From: Rubripirellula sp.
Lineage (GTDB): Bacteria > Planctomycetota > Planctomycetia > Pirellulales > Pirellulaceae
Reading direction: 5' to 3'
Assembly (NCBI GenBank): GCA_012270065.1
Contig: JAAXJB010000080.1
Span: forward strand, 19,046-83,045
DNA: 64,000 bases
Below the pieces are notes generated by a model. It was not told the origin of the DNA, ran no database searches, and saw only the letters and a list, made by a program, of their open reading frames with translations. Made by a program: the position numbers and the translations under genes. Shown in pieces: positions 1-9,034 of the stretch. Position 1 is the first letter of the stretch, and the number at the start of each line of letters is the position of its first letter.

Positions 1-263
1 CGGGCAGAACCAAAGATGGTCAGTTTGCGCCTTCGCCGATAAGGACGGAAAACTTTGAAGGCATAGCGAAGCTCACGGATCGATCGTGACAGAATCTTCA
101 AATCGCCCCGCGCGGTCTGGTCCTTTTCCAGACGACCAATCGTGTGCCGCATGACCCGGTACATGTCCTGCGAATCAACGGGCTTGATCGGGTCGTCGGC
201 CGGTTGTGGTCGCTGGATTTCGTCTTCGCCAATCGCTTCGATAGGGAGGTCATCCTGATTCAT
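1..263 (-). CDS. LOG/TIGR00730-type Rossmann-fold protein, N-terminal part only
   Basis: Reading the minus strand from the ATG at 263 gives an open frame that runs off the window edge after 87 codons. The N-terminus is acidic and apparently disordered ([17 protein letters not shown]). A helical segment follows, ending in [17 protein letters not shown], which resembles the start of the nucleotide-binding fold in the longer planctomycete members of the lysine-decarboxylase-like/LOG family (5'-phosphoribohydrolases acting on nucleoside monophosphates). The PGGxGTxxE catalytic motif lies outside the window, so the assignment rests on this junction alone. It is transcribed in the same direction as nhaA, 72 bases downstream of the nhaA stop codon. 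No convincing Shine-Dalgarno sequence is visible. Family placement is an inference; the existence of the gene is fairly secure. Confidence 0.55.
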   Translation of the reverse strand, partial: MNQDDLPIEAIGEDEIQRPQPADDPIKPVDSQDMYRVMRHTIGRLEKDQTARGDLKILSRSIRELRYAFKVFRPYRRRRKLTIFGSA

Positions 264-335
264 GCGATCTTGGTCCTGAAAAGAGGATTGGGTTGTTATG
301 GTTTTTACACGACTAAGATCAGCGTACCAGTTTTC

Positions 336-1682
336 TCAGCTGGCATCGGGTACTGCTTCCGGATCAATGCTGGGTCGTGGTTCAGGTCGGACTCGAAGCA
401 TTTTGGCAATCAGAATCGCCAATGGAGCGGCAGCAAAGCTGAGCAAAGCCCCCATTTTAACCGAATCCTGAACAGGTCCCGGATCGGTGAAGGCAGCAAC
501 GGATACAAAGAGTGCTACCGTAAAGCCGATGCCTGCGACCATGCCGAGAGTCACGACATGACGGTAATCCATGCCAGCCGGCTTCTGCAGTTTGAGAATC
601 TTTTCGGCAAAAAGCGTCATCGCTGTGATGCCCAGCGGTTTACCCAAGAGCAAGCCAGCCAGAACCAGCCACGTCCCCGTGCCCAGACTGCTCATGACCA
701 CTCCGGCATTGGCCAGCCCAAATAATCCAAGGAAAAATTCGACCGGAGTTTTCCAGAAGTGCTCAAATTCATTCAGCGTGTCATCACGATTCTGTTCCGC
801 TTTGGCAAACATGCCCAAGTCAGTGTGAGCATGTGGGAGGAAAGGAATGATGGGAACCAAACCGAGAGCAGCATGGATATTTGCCTGATAAAAGCTGTAC
901 CAGCACATGAGCCCTGGGCCCAACAGGTAAACCCAGTGTGATTGTACATTTCCTTTGCGAAGGAAAAAGGCAAGTGCCATCGCACCACCGGTCAGAAGAA
1001 ACCACTGGAATTGTAAAGGTGCCTGTGGATAAGCCACTGCAAGAATCATCAATCCAGCCGCATCATCAGCGATCGCCAGCAACAGCAGGAAGGCGATCGC
1101 AGGATGACCAACGCCAAAGATCATTCGTGCAATCAGATAGCTGAATGCAATGTCCGTCGCGCAGGGGACAGCCCATCCTTTGCCAAAGATGTCCTGAGTT
1201 CCGGTGAAGTAACATCCTGCGATATACACCAATGCGGGTCCGGCAATGCCGCCTACTGTTGCGAGCAAAGGGGTTGCTGCTTTTCGTGGATTGGAGAGTG
1301 CACCACCTGGCAACAGTGACTCCCAAACCTCCTTGGCCGCAATCGCAAAGAACAACGCCATCAAAATGTCATTGATGACAAAGTGAATGGTCAGACCGTG
1401 ATGCCCTCCGTGGTTTTCCTTGCCATCCTGCCCGGCTTCGTCTGCTGCTTCGGTAGCTTCGGAATCGGTGGCTACCTCGTGATCACTCCAGAGAGACGTC
1501 AGATCAAACTCAACGAATCGGGTATAGCTGGTTTCCAGGGGAGCCAACGGGTCGCCTGATTCCACAGGAATTGGCGATGCCAGATTAGCCCACAGTAATG
1601 CTGTGACAGCACCTGCAATCAGCAGAAATGAATTGTCAATCAAGGTGCGGACAAGGCCGCTCTTCTCTTCGTGTCCGGTCAT
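336..1682 (-). CDS. nhaA: Na+/H+ antiporter NhaA
   Basis: This 448-residue inner-membrane protein should exchange sodium for protons and help control internal pH and sodium. The two NhaA signatures are present: CATDIAFS around residues 174-181 (Asp177, equivalent to the sodium-site Asp133 of E. coli) and LLAIADDAAG around 201-210 (Asp206-Asp207, equivalent to Asp163-Asp164). About a dozen hydrophobic segments fit the family. It is longer than the E. coli protein (388 residues). Most of the excess is an acidic, histidine-containing stretch around residues 65-97 between the first two membrane segments. The start is the ATG at 1682. It lies 546 bases downstream of the di-heme protein gene, separated by repeat-rich DNA, so it is probably transcribed separately. 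Confidence in the family is high; ion specificity is inferred. Confidence 0.95.
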   Translation of the reverse strand: MTGHEEKSGLVRTLIDNSFLLIAGAVTALLWANLASPIPVESGDPLAPLETSYTRFVEFDLTSLWSDHEVATDSEATEAADEAGQDGKENHGGHHGLTIHFVINDILMALFFAIAAKEVWESLLPGGALSNPRKAATPLLATVGGIAGPALVYIAGCYFTGTQDIFGKGWAVPCATDIAFSYLIARMIFGVGHPAIAFLLLLAIADDAAGLMILAVAYPQAPLQFQWFLLTGGAMALAFFLRKGNVQSHWVYLLGPGLMCWYSFYQANIHAALGLVPIIPFLPHAHTDLGMFAKAEQNRDDTLNEFEHFWKTPVEFFLGLFGLANAGVVMSSLGTGTWLVLAGLLLGKPLGITAMTLFAEKILKLQKPAGMDYRHVVTLGMVAGIGFTVALFVSVAAFTDPGPVQDSVKMGALLSFAAAPLAILIAKMLRVRPEPRPSIDPEAVPDAS

Positions 1683-2228
1683 ATTCCGCAGTCTGGAACA
1701 TCAGGTGGGAAGGGTCATAATCGGCTTTCATGAACAACGATCGCCGTGGGAAGCATTTTGCTGACTGGAAATATAGTGGTTCGACGTGAAGTTGGAGAGG
1801 TCACATGAGTGCACCTGTGAGACATGTTTTCACGAAAAAAACCTGATTTGGTGCATATTATTTTTCTGAACGCACGTGTTTGCCAGTGAATGAGGGATAT
1901 GTTCACAATCGATCGGTAATGATTCTGGCCACTTTCAGCGACAGAAAATCACATCTTGTCTGATGAAATGACATTGGAATTCACCATCAAGGGTCGGTTC
2001 CGGGATGTCAGCAGACCAGTCCATCAGCAAACCAGTCCATCAGCAGACCAGCCATATCAGCGGACCAGCTTTGAGCGTGCTCCCGGAGTGAGTCAAGCCA
2101 GAGTTAGCTGTGTGGACGCCTTGGCATCAAAAGATGCGCTGCCTGATTTTGAGCACCTGCTCAGGGACTCCTGAGGGAGCACTCAGGGATCTGCTCAGGG
2201 AGCACTCAGGGATCTGCTCAGGGCGTAC
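1683..2228. other. repeat-bearing intergenic region between nhaA and the di-heme gene
   Basis: No open frame here has recognisable protein features; the short frames present are low-complexity readings of repeats. The stretch includes an AT-rich part near 1831-1870 that could hold the nhaA promoter, and two separate short tandem repeats described in their own entries. Confidence 0.6.
2008..2068. repeat. imperfect 16-bp tandem repeat
   Basis: Four consecutive copies of a unit beginning TCAGCAGACCAG are visible at 2008-2023, 2024-2039, 2040-2056 and 2057-2068. The first two differ by one base, the third is one base longer, and the fourth is truncated. There is no spacer diversity, so this is not a CRISPR array. 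It is intergenic. Confidence 0.8.
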
Positions 2229-2240
2229 TCAGGGAGCATG
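2174..2240. repeat. 23-bp tandem repeat crossing the stop codon of the di-heme gene
   Basis: Two identical 23-base units lie at 2174-2196 and 2197-2219, each containing AGGGAGCACTCAGGGATC. A degenerate third copy at 2220-2240 contains the last three codons (His-Ala-Pro) and the TGA stop of the minus-strand di-heme gene. The unit contains the short inverted motif GCTC-AGG-GAGC. The array therefore begins inside the coding region and continues downstream of it. Confidence 0.85.
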
Positions 2241-3893
2241 GGGTGGGGCCGCCAGAGTTTCCATGAATCGGATGATTGCGGAGCGGTCGCGGTGCGATAG
2301 GTTCAGGAACCGGTCTCGCGTGCCAGTCGACTCACCGCCATGCATGATCACAGCTTCAAGCAAAGTCGTGGCACGGCCGTCGTGCATGTAGGGACCCGAA
2401 TCTCGTACGCCCCACAAAGGCGGCGTCCGCCACTCCTGCATGACGTTGGTGGGTTCGATCAGGATTTTCATCTGGTTTTCACGTATCCGTACGGGACGAC
2501 CCCGGGTGGGGCTTGGAGATTTGGCGGACGAGTTGTTCCTGTTCTCTTTCAGGATTTCCCGGGACTTCCCGAGCGTTACAAACCTGAGTTTCTCGGGCTG
2601 CGTTGCAGCTTCAAAAATAAAACTTCGCATACCCCGTTGTGGTCCCTGAAGACGGTTGAGCGTGTCTCTTGATCGCGCTGGCGGTTGCATGCTGATTGGT
2701 TGACTGCCACCGAGATAGTCAATGGGTGGTTGGGTTTGAGGTGAGAACACGGTTTCCGTGTTGACAACCGGTGTGAATCTGACCCGGTGAGGTTCGGCGG
2801 CGTTGATGTCGAACAGTTCCTTGCCCATGTCATGTAGCAGCAAGTCGCTGTAAATCCCTGACACTTGTCCGAGATTTGGTCGATGGCACACAGCGCAGCC
2901 AATCGATGAAAACAGTTTTTCACCATGGGCGGTTTGCTCGCGTGCCTCTTGGCCAGACGGGTAATGACGATGTGGCGCCGGAAGGGTTTTGACAAACGCC
3001 GTCATGGTGCGAATCTGGTCATCAGTGATATCAATGGAGGCGTTTTTGTAGTTTGGGTTCAGGGGGTCTGAGGGTTGGGCGATGCGTTTGGTTTCGAGTC
3101 CAAGTTCTGCCGCACACGCCTGATCGTTGAAATCGATCAGTGAGGCAATGTTGGCTCTCCAGCCAAATTTTCCATATCGCCCATCACGCAATGTTGATGG
3201 TCGACCACTGATTTCCGGATGCGATTTTTGTTCTTTAACAACGGCATCGAGTGATTCGGAGGTTACCTGGTCAATGAGTCCACTGCCAAACAGGGCCGGC
3301 GTATTGCGCTGAAACAGACGGGCTTTGACTGTCATGGTGTGTCTGCCCGTTTTCAGTGAGTAAAGAATCGGTGTCGCGTTTGCGATCCGGACTTCCTCTG
3401 GGTTGCTCGGACTGCCACTCTCGCTGAATTCTGCAGGAATTCCTGACATGATGGAACGGTTTGCATTGAGAAACGCGTTGGGGCCGCGATGGTGTAGCGG
3501 CAAGGAGTTGTTCATGACTCCGTCTGCATTCACAAATCCCGGATGGAAAGTCACCAGCATGTTCGAAACCACATCGGGAGTAGGATTGAAACCGACAACT
3601 CTCAGCGTTTCGATTCCGATGCTCTTCGCATTGAACCTCGCTGCACCGCTCCCTCCAACACCCCCCTGGTGATGGCAGGCAACGCATGATTTCGCGTTGT
3701 GCAGCGGCCCCAGTCCGTCGCCGCCAAGTTTGGGATTTCGGCTCGACCACTCGTGTTGAAAGAGTGTTCTGCCCTTTGCAATGAGAGTCTGATCGATCAA
3801 ATCGGGTTCCACCGAGCCTGCGTGATTGCAGCTGACCAGCGTTGCAACTGCCATCAACAGAACTGAATGAAGCTTGCTTGAGTTATGGATCAT
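2229..3893 (-). CDS. di-heme cytochrome c peroxidase-like (DHOR-type) lipoprotein
   Basis: Predicted exported di-heme oxidoreductase (MauG/cytochrome-c-peroxidase superfamily, DHOR type) of 554 residues from the ATG at 3893. That start gives an N-terminus with a lipobox (ATLVSC), suggesting a lipoprotein. A GTG at 3998 would overlap the upstream stop codon as GTGA but adds 35 residues in front of the signal. Two CxxCH heme motifs are visible: CVACH at about residue 70 and CAVCH at about residue 333. A C-terminal WRTPPLWGVRDSGPYMHDGR block is typical of the family. It is the last gene of a three-gene minus-strand unit and a clear paralogue of its neighbour: the segments around both heme motifs are nearly identical. 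Electron donor and substrate cannot be deduced. The C-terminal codons lie in a tandem repeat. Confidence 0.85.
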   Translation of the reverse strand: MIHNSSKLHSVLLMAVATLVSCNHAGSVEPDLIDQTLIAKGRTLFQHEWSSRNPKLGGDGLGPLHNAKSCVACHHQGGVGGSGAARFNAKSIGIETLRVVGFNPTPDVVSNMLVTFHPGFVNADGVMNNSLPLHHRGPNAFLNANRSIMSGIPAEFSESGSPSNPEEVRIANATPILYSLKTGRHTMTVKARLFQRNTPALFGSGLIDQVTSESLDAVVKEQKSHPEISGRPSTLRDGRYGKFGWRANIASLIDFNDQACAAELGLETKRIAQPSDPLNPNYKNASIDITDDQIRTMTAFVKTLPAPHRHYPSGQEAREQTAHGEKLFSSIGCAVCHRPNLGQVSGIYSDLLLHDMGKELFDINAAEPHRVRFTPVVNTETVFSPQTQPPIDYLGGSQPISMQPPARSRDTLNRLQGPQRGMRSFIFEAATQPEKLRFVTLGKSREILKENRNNSSAKSPSPTRGRPVRIRENQMKILIEPTNVMQEWRTPPLWGVRDSGPYMHDGRATTLLEAVIMHGGESTGTRDRFLNLSHRDRSAIIRFMETLAAPPHAP

Positions 3894-3994
3894 CTGACAG
3901 GACACAAGTTCAGTGGATTGGTTGAGCATCAATACAAACACACGACTACTTTTTCCGGGGTGGTGGGAAGCACCCCGGAAAATGCGATTCCAGC

Positions 3995-5809
3995 TCACAG
4001 GCTTGCTTTTGGAGCACTGATGGGAGCTACGAGTGTTTCCATGAAAGCGACGATGGCATCGCGGTCCTGATGCGAAAGATTCAGGAAACGATCTCGAGTT
4101 CCAGCCGCTTCACCATCATGCATGCTGATCGCTTCCAGCAGAGTGGCTGCGCGGCCGTCGTGCATGTAGGGTGCTGAATCTCGCACGCCCCAGAGCGGTG
4201 GTGTCCGCCATTCCTGCATGTAGTTCGTCGGCCTGATCAGGATCCGCAGATAATCCGTTTTTCGCGTAACAATGGTCTCTCTCTGTTCATCGGTTTTGTC
4301 CGTGAAGTAAAAGTCGTTACCGGATCCTGTTTTCTGGTTGTTTCGTACCTGCATGCGTTGTCGTCGCTGTTGCTTTGTAGTGTTGACTTCACGGTCAACA
4401 GCAGTGTTTTGTGGAATGAACCGCATCAGTGTGTTCGGTTGTGAAGGATATTTAAAGTCATAACTCGCCCGCGTGAAGCGGATGTTGCCCAAATCACGTG
4501 TGATGGGTGTGAAATCAACTCCAGTTGACCCGGATCTGGAAGTACCGCCCGAGTGTTGAGTGCCCGACATCACTGAGGTAAGGCCGTAATATGTGGTGCT
4601 GACCGTATCTTCGTATGTAGTTGAGGATGCGAAATTGATTTCGCGACTCTGGTCAATTCTTGAAACAGGCACCACTTTGTAGATGTAGGGATCAGCGGGG
4701 TTCAAATCAATCGACTCATAACCCATGTCATGAAGCAGCAGATCACTGTAGATACCTTTCGCCGGTCCCACATTTGGCACATGGCAAACAGCGCAACCCA
4801 CATTGGCAAAAAGCTGTTGACCGCGAAGCGCGCTTTGTCTGGCTTCCGATTCCTGTGGGAGTTGGCGTGTTGGTGCCGGTAGAGCGGCAATGAAAGCTTT
4901 CATGCTGCGGATTTGATCATCCGAAATATCCACGGTCGGGTTTCGATATTGTGGAGTTGTGGGGTCATTGGGTTGTGGCTTTCTTGCTGTTTCCAAGCCT
5001 ACTTCGGCAGCACACGCTTGATCGCAGAAATCCAACAGGGAAGCCACATTGCCTCTCCAGCCGAACCGTCCATAGCGGCCGTCTGGCAAGGTCGCCGGGC
5101 GTCCGCTGATTTCGGGATGCTTCTCCTGACTGCGTGCCAATTCTTTCAACTCTTTACCCGTGACCTGATCAATCAGGCCAGCGCCAAACAGAGGGGTCGT
5201 ATTGCGTTGGAACATTCTCGCGTTGATCGCGACTTTGTATTTGCCGTTTTGACTGGTGTACGTGATCTTGTTTGAGTTGGCATGACGTACTTCCTCGGCA
5301 TTCATGGGGCCACCGGCTGCACTGAATTCAGCACTTGCATTGTGCATGAGTGAATCACGCATGCTGGAGTACACTGGGGTGCCCCCGTGGTGCGAGACAG
5401 CTACCGTATTGACTATCTGTCCCATCGCATCAATGAAGCCGGGATGGAATCCACGGACGGAATTGGCAATCACATCATCGTTGATTGGACCGCCAGAAAT
5501 GCGCATTTTTTCAATGCCGATGGATTTTGAATTGAATCTTGCATCACCGCTGCCACCGATTCCACCCTGATGATGGCAGGCAACGCATGATTTTGCGTTG
5601 TGAAGCGGACCCAGTCCGTCGCCGCCCAAAGCTGGATTGCGGGCAGGCCATTCGCGCTCGAATAGAGCTTTGCCATGCATGATCTGTTCAGGATTGATCC
5701 CTTTCGGCTCCACCGCCTTCAGGGAGACAGTCGTGACAAGCAAGCCTGTCAGCAATGTTGTTGCCAGAATGGTGTGAAAAAGCATTCGCCTCAGTTGGAA
5801 AGCATTCAT
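3995..5809 (-). CDS. di-heme cytochrome c peroxidase-like (DHOR-type) secreted protein
   Basis: A 604-residue exported di-heme protein, paralogous to the gene that follows it. The N-terminus is a normal Sec signal (hydrophobic core ILATTLLTGLLVTTVSL, then KAVEPKG). Heme-binding motifs are CVACH at 75-79 and CAVCH at 339-343. The C-terminus carries the family block WRTPPLWGVRDSAPYMHDGR. Between about residues 380 and 500 it contains a polar, Ser/Thr/Gln/Arg-rich segment (for example RQRMQVRNNQKTGSG) that is shorter in the paralogue. The start ATG at 5809 overlaps the stop codon of the upstream gene (ATGA) and is preceded by GAGGAAATCCG, a good ribosome-binding site, so translational coupling is likely. 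Role inferred: periplasmic electron transfer or peroxide/oxidative chemistry. Confidence 0.87.
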   Translation of the reverse strand: MNAFQLRRMLFHTILATTLLTGLLVTTVSLKAVEPKGINPEQIMHGKALFEREWPARNPALGGDGLGPLHNAKSCVACHHQGGIGGSGDARFNSKSIGIEKMRISGGPINDDVIANSVRGFHPGFIDAMGQIVNTVAVSHHGGTPVYSSMRDSLMHNASAEFSAAGGPMNAEEVRHANSNKITYTSQNGKYKVAINARMFQRNTTPLFGAGLIDQVTGKELKELARSQEKHPEISGRPATLPDGRYGRFGWRGNVASLLDFCDQACAAEVGLETARKPQPNDPTTPQYRNPTVDISDDQIRSMKAFIAALPAPTRQLPQESEARQSALRGQQLFANVGCAVCHVPNVGPAKGIYSDLLLHDMGYESIDLNPADPYIYKVVPVSRIDQSREINFASSTTYEDTVSTTYYGLTSVMSGTQHSGGTSRSGSTGVDFTPITRDLGNIRFTRASYDFKYPSQPNTLMRFIPQNTAVDREVNTTKQQRRQRMQVRNNQKTGSGNDFYFTDKTDEQRETIVTRKTDYLRILIRPTNYMQEWRTPPLWGVRDSAPYMHDGRAATLLEAISMHDGEAAGTRDRFLNLSHQDRDAIVAFMETLVAPISAPKASL

Positions 5810-7122
5810 CGGATTTCCTCTTTTTGAATAGACTTCATGGCTGATTTGTCATCAGTTTTGGCTCTTCGCAACAATCCCAGAAAGCGTGCAGGAAGATCCT
5901 GTTCCCGAATGATCTGGGGGAGGCGGTTGTTGGAAGAAACCAGCAGGTAACGCGCCATGGAAGGAGAAAAGAAATTGATTGGTTTGAGTTCGCGTTCCCG
6001 GATCAGCACGGTGAGTTGCTGCGGAGTAATCGTGCGAACAGGAAACTTCATCGCGAAATCATGTGTTGTTGTCCATGATGTTCCATTGCGATGCTTGGGA
6101 GGAGCAATCGGTGGCCAAGGTCGATGCCGCATGTGACTGGGTGATTCCACTTGCAGAACAAATGGACCGGATTTCAGGTGGCTGTCATACCATGTCAGGA
6201 AATCTGTCTGGTCACTGTCAGCAGCAACTGCACATTGCTGCCACAGGAATTCCACAAATATTTTCCAAGTGTTTCGTAACTCCATCCCGGCAATGAAAGG
6301 AGTCAATGCCTGTGACCACGGATCACGTGTTTCGGTATGTTGCTCGAGAATAACAAGCCTTCTTGCATCAAGTTCGGTGGACAGGCCGAACCGTAACTGG
6401 GCGTCATGGATGAATGTGGGTTGCAACGCAATGAACAACTCTCGAAGCGTTGCCAGTGAAGACGGTGGTTCTACGGCTCCATCACGAATCAAAGCAAATT
6501 GTTTTTCCTTTGCCTGGGTGACTTCGTCAAGTTTCAAGTTCCAGACGCGTCCGATTCTCTCCTTGCTGCGTTGAACAAGCAGGGTTGTTGTGTGCCAGCG
6601 ATCAGTGTCATTTGATCCAAGCAGCAGTTTTGCTTCCTGTGCGTCCTCTACAAGAGTCGTCAGTTCGTCAGCGCTCGGGATTCCCACCGAGAGAGCAAGG
6701 ATTCTGTAGTTGCCATCGCAAACGAAGAGGACAACTCTCGAAGGCGTATTGGCCGGTTTTCCGCCTGAAAGTTCCAAGGGTGTCCCGGCAAAAATCGATT
6801 GAAGCGAAATGCAGTTTTTCAGGTCGGGTCGCACCTCGAGCATGCGTTTGCAACTTTTCTCGAAATCGGGAGCGCACCAGCCATGGCGTGAAGGATCGGT
6901 CGTTTCAGCAGCTGTCTTTTTTGCATCACTGTGGGAGTCGCGAAATGCATTGTCGTTTGTGACCAGCATCAACACGATTTTGTTGGTCGTGCCTTGCTCC
7001 GACCATGCAGTGAAGGGAGCCTGCCAAAGCATTGCAGGTTTTTCTGCAGGATCCTCGGCATGAATTGACTGGAAAGTCGATCCATGAAGAAGAAACAGAA
7101 CGAGTAGAAAAGATATACGCAT
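5806..7122 (-). CDS. secreted protein with thioredoxin-like N-terminal region, first gene of the di-heme operon
   Basis: I do not recognise a named family. From the ATG at 7122 the 438-residue product begins with a clear signal peptide (MRISFLLVLFLLHGSTF, cleavage near IHA-ED). Residues of roughly 30-160 resemble a thioredoxin-like fold: a hydrophobic strand KIVLMLVTND, a WCAPDFEKSCKRML segment where the CxxC would be expected (the two Cys are seven residues apart, not CxxC), then a strand RVVLFVCDGNYRILAL. The remainder is unassigned, with Trp-rich stretches. It is coupled by a 4-base ATGA overlap to the di-heme genes, so it may assist heme-protein maturation or act with them; this is inference. 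An earlier in-frame start at 7182 would place 20 residues before the signal and is less likely. Confidence 0.7.
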   Translation of the reverse strand: MRISFLLVLFLLHGSTFQSIHAEDPAEKPAMLWQAPFTAWSEQGTTNKIVLMLVTNDNAFRDSHSDAKKTAAETTDPSRHGWCAPDFEKSCKRMLEVRPDLKNCISLQSIFAGTPLELSGGKPANTPSRVVLFVCDGNYRILALSVGIPSADELTTLVEDAQEAKLLLGSNDTDRWHTTTLLVQRSKERIGRVWNLKLDEVTQAKEKQFALIRDGAVEPPSSLATLRELFIALQPTFIHDAQLRFGLSTELDARRLVILEQHTETRDPWSQALTPFIAGMELRNTWKIFVEFLWQQCAVAADSDQTDFLTWYDSHLKSGPFVLQVESPSHMRHRPWPPIAPPKHRNGTSWTTTHDFAMKFPVRTITPQQLTVLIRERELKPINFFSPSMARYLLVSSNNRLPQIIREQDLPARFLGLLRRAKTDDKSAMKSIQKEEIR

Positions 7123-7251
7123 GGGGACAGCCGATATGGATGAGATGATTCGGACTACCGCGTAACGCAGTGACGCTACCAAATCAGTTTGATCAAGTCA
7201 ATAAAAAACGTGGCAGACCCATCTGTCCACCTGTCCACGTTGCTCTGCGGT

Positions 7252-8739
7252 TCAGGTTGTTTGCTCGATGATTTTTTTTGCAGCTTGCAACGCAAGAAGC
7301 ATGATTGTTGCGTTCGGATTCCCATGGGTCAGACCTGGTAAAACACTTGCATCTACAATCCATGCTTGCTGTAGTCCTCTGATCGCAAAGCCCGGGCTGA
7401 CGACACACGATTGGCTGGCACCAAACTGCAAGGTGCCAGCCGGGTGATAGAGAGTTTGCGTGTAGCGGGAGATTGCTCGCCCAAGGTCCTCATCGGAGTG
7501 TCGTTTTTTTCCGGGCAGCTTTTCGGAAACAATCCATTTTGAAAGGCTTGTTTCCGTAACAAGTTGTCTTGCCAGTCTGATGCCCCGAATCGTGGTCTCG
7601 CGGTCGCTGCCATGCCCAAGGTAATTCGGGTGAATCAGCAGCGGTACTCGGGGATCTTTTGACTGCAGTTCCAATATCCCAGCCGAAAGGGGTTGGCTGG
7701 CATTCACGCCGATGGTCATGAAGGCATGATCGGTCGGTGTTGGGTAAGTGAGGTAATGCGTAGGTGTGACATGCAGTTGGACTGAATCGTCAAGAAACAA
7801 TCCGCCACACTCTGCCAGATTGGAAGTAAGCGGACCGGTACCCATGGTCTGCCACCGTGCAATGTCCCGGACTGAAGGCTGGGAAGGAAACGGTTTGGAT
7901 TTGACTTGGAAAACAACCGGCATGATCAGGTGGTCCTGAAGTCCTTGGCCTACCTGATCAGACTCGATGCGTACATCGATGTTGTGCTGTTGAAGCTGTT
8001 CGCGGTTTCCGATCCCACTCCGCATCAGGATGCCGGGTGTCGCGATCGCCCCTGCACAGAGGATGACGCCTTTGTTTGCAAGTACCTGATTCGTTCCGTA
8101 CTCATTCCATATTTCCACACCGATGACTCGATCACCTTGGTGGACCAGTCGGTTGACAGTGGCTCTTTGGATCTCGATTCTGTCATTTGTCAGCGCTGGT
8201 GTGAGAAGCTCGGCTGGGTTCCAGCGTCGTCCAGAACGGTTAAGTCTCAAGTAGGGCCAGGCAGTACCGTGATGAGAAGAACTCACTGCTTCGAGAAAGC
8301 GATCTGCTGATTCGCTCTGCCACGTCGGTTGCTCTGGGCGTACCAATTCAGTCAGGTTTTCCAGCTCTTGCTGTAGTTCCGAAAGACTCCATGCGTTGCC
8401 GCTCGCGTCGATCAGGTTTTGAAGATCACTGCTGGTCGGGGGAAACCAGATCATGGCATTGATACGGCTACTGCCTCCAAGGCCGCGTCCACGCGGCCAG
8501 CGAAGGACCCGCTTTGCAAGTGCAGCGTTCTCTGATGTTCCGAGGTTCCAGTCTTCGCTGGATCCGAGCAGCTTCAACCAGTTAGCAGGACGCTCACGGT
8601 CAACCGGAGGCGCCAACGTCGAGGGTGGTTCAATGAGAACGATCCTGCCAAGCTGCGGATCTGCCGCGTTTGCCAGGCGGGATGCAACCACGCAACCGGC
8701 TGATCCACCTCCTACCACAATCCAGTCTGCTCCATTCAT
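7252..8739 (-). CDS. GMC family FAD-dependent oxidoreductase
   Basis: A 495-residue flavoprotein of the glucose-methanol-choline oxidoreductase family, oxidising an alcohol group on an unknown substrate. The N-terminus has the dinucleotide-binding motif VVGGGSAG (about 8-15), followed by IVLIEPP at the end of the second strand. The second signature PRGRGLGGSSRINAMIWFPP is present around residue 80. The C-terminus carries YHPAGTLQFG and LTHGNPNATIM, containing the His and Asn expected at the active site. No signal peptide is seen, so it is probably cytoplasmic. It is monocistronic between the di-heme operon and a divergent aminotransferase. Choline dehydrogenase is possible but cannot be asserted from motifs. 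Confidence 0.9.
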   Translation of the reverse strand: MNGADWIVVGGGSAGCVVASRLANAADPQLGRIVLIEPPSTLAPPVDRERPANWLKLLGSSEDWNLGTSENAALAKRVLRWPRGRGLGGSSRINAMIWFPPTSSDLQNLIDASGNAWSLSELQQELENLTELVRPEQPTWQSESADRFLEAVSSSHHGTAWPYLRLNRSGRRWNPAELLTPALTNDRIEIQRATVNRLVHQGDRVIGVEIWNEYGTNQVLANKGVILCAGAIATPGILMRSGIGNREQLQQHNIDVRIESDQVGQGLQDHLIMPVVFQVKSKPFPSQPSVRDIARWQTMGTGPLTSNLAECGGLFLDDSVQLHVTPTHYLTYPTPTDHAFMTIGVNASQPLSAGILELQSKDPRVPLLIHPNYLGHGSDRETTIRGIRLARQLVTETSLSKWIVSEKLPGKKRHSDEDLGRAISRYTQTLYHPAGTLQFGASQSCVVSPGFAIRGLQQAWIVDASVLPGLTHGNPNATIMLLALQAAKKIIEQTT

Positions 8740-9034
8740 CCAGTCACGCTCCCAACGTATGCACTTTCCGTCCGAGACCGTTTGGATTTATTCGGATCGT
8801 TGGCAGAATAAGCTTGTTCACGCTGATTACCTGTTTTTGAGGTGAATCCCGGGCTGGGTGATCCGTGTTTCTCCCGAGACAAGGGGATCTCACGCGTCAT
8901 CAACCACAGAGCCGTCGGTGTGATTTTGATTCCGTTTTGAGGGTCAATGGTCGAGTTTGCATTTGTTGATTACGATTTTGGGCATGTTACCGAGTTCTGG
9001 ACGGTTTTCCCGTCATCCTTTACAGCTGAATGTC

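Noticed and set aside
2008..2068. Possible CRISPR-like array
   Set aside because: Units are 16 bases with no intervening unique spacers; a simple tandem repeat explains it.
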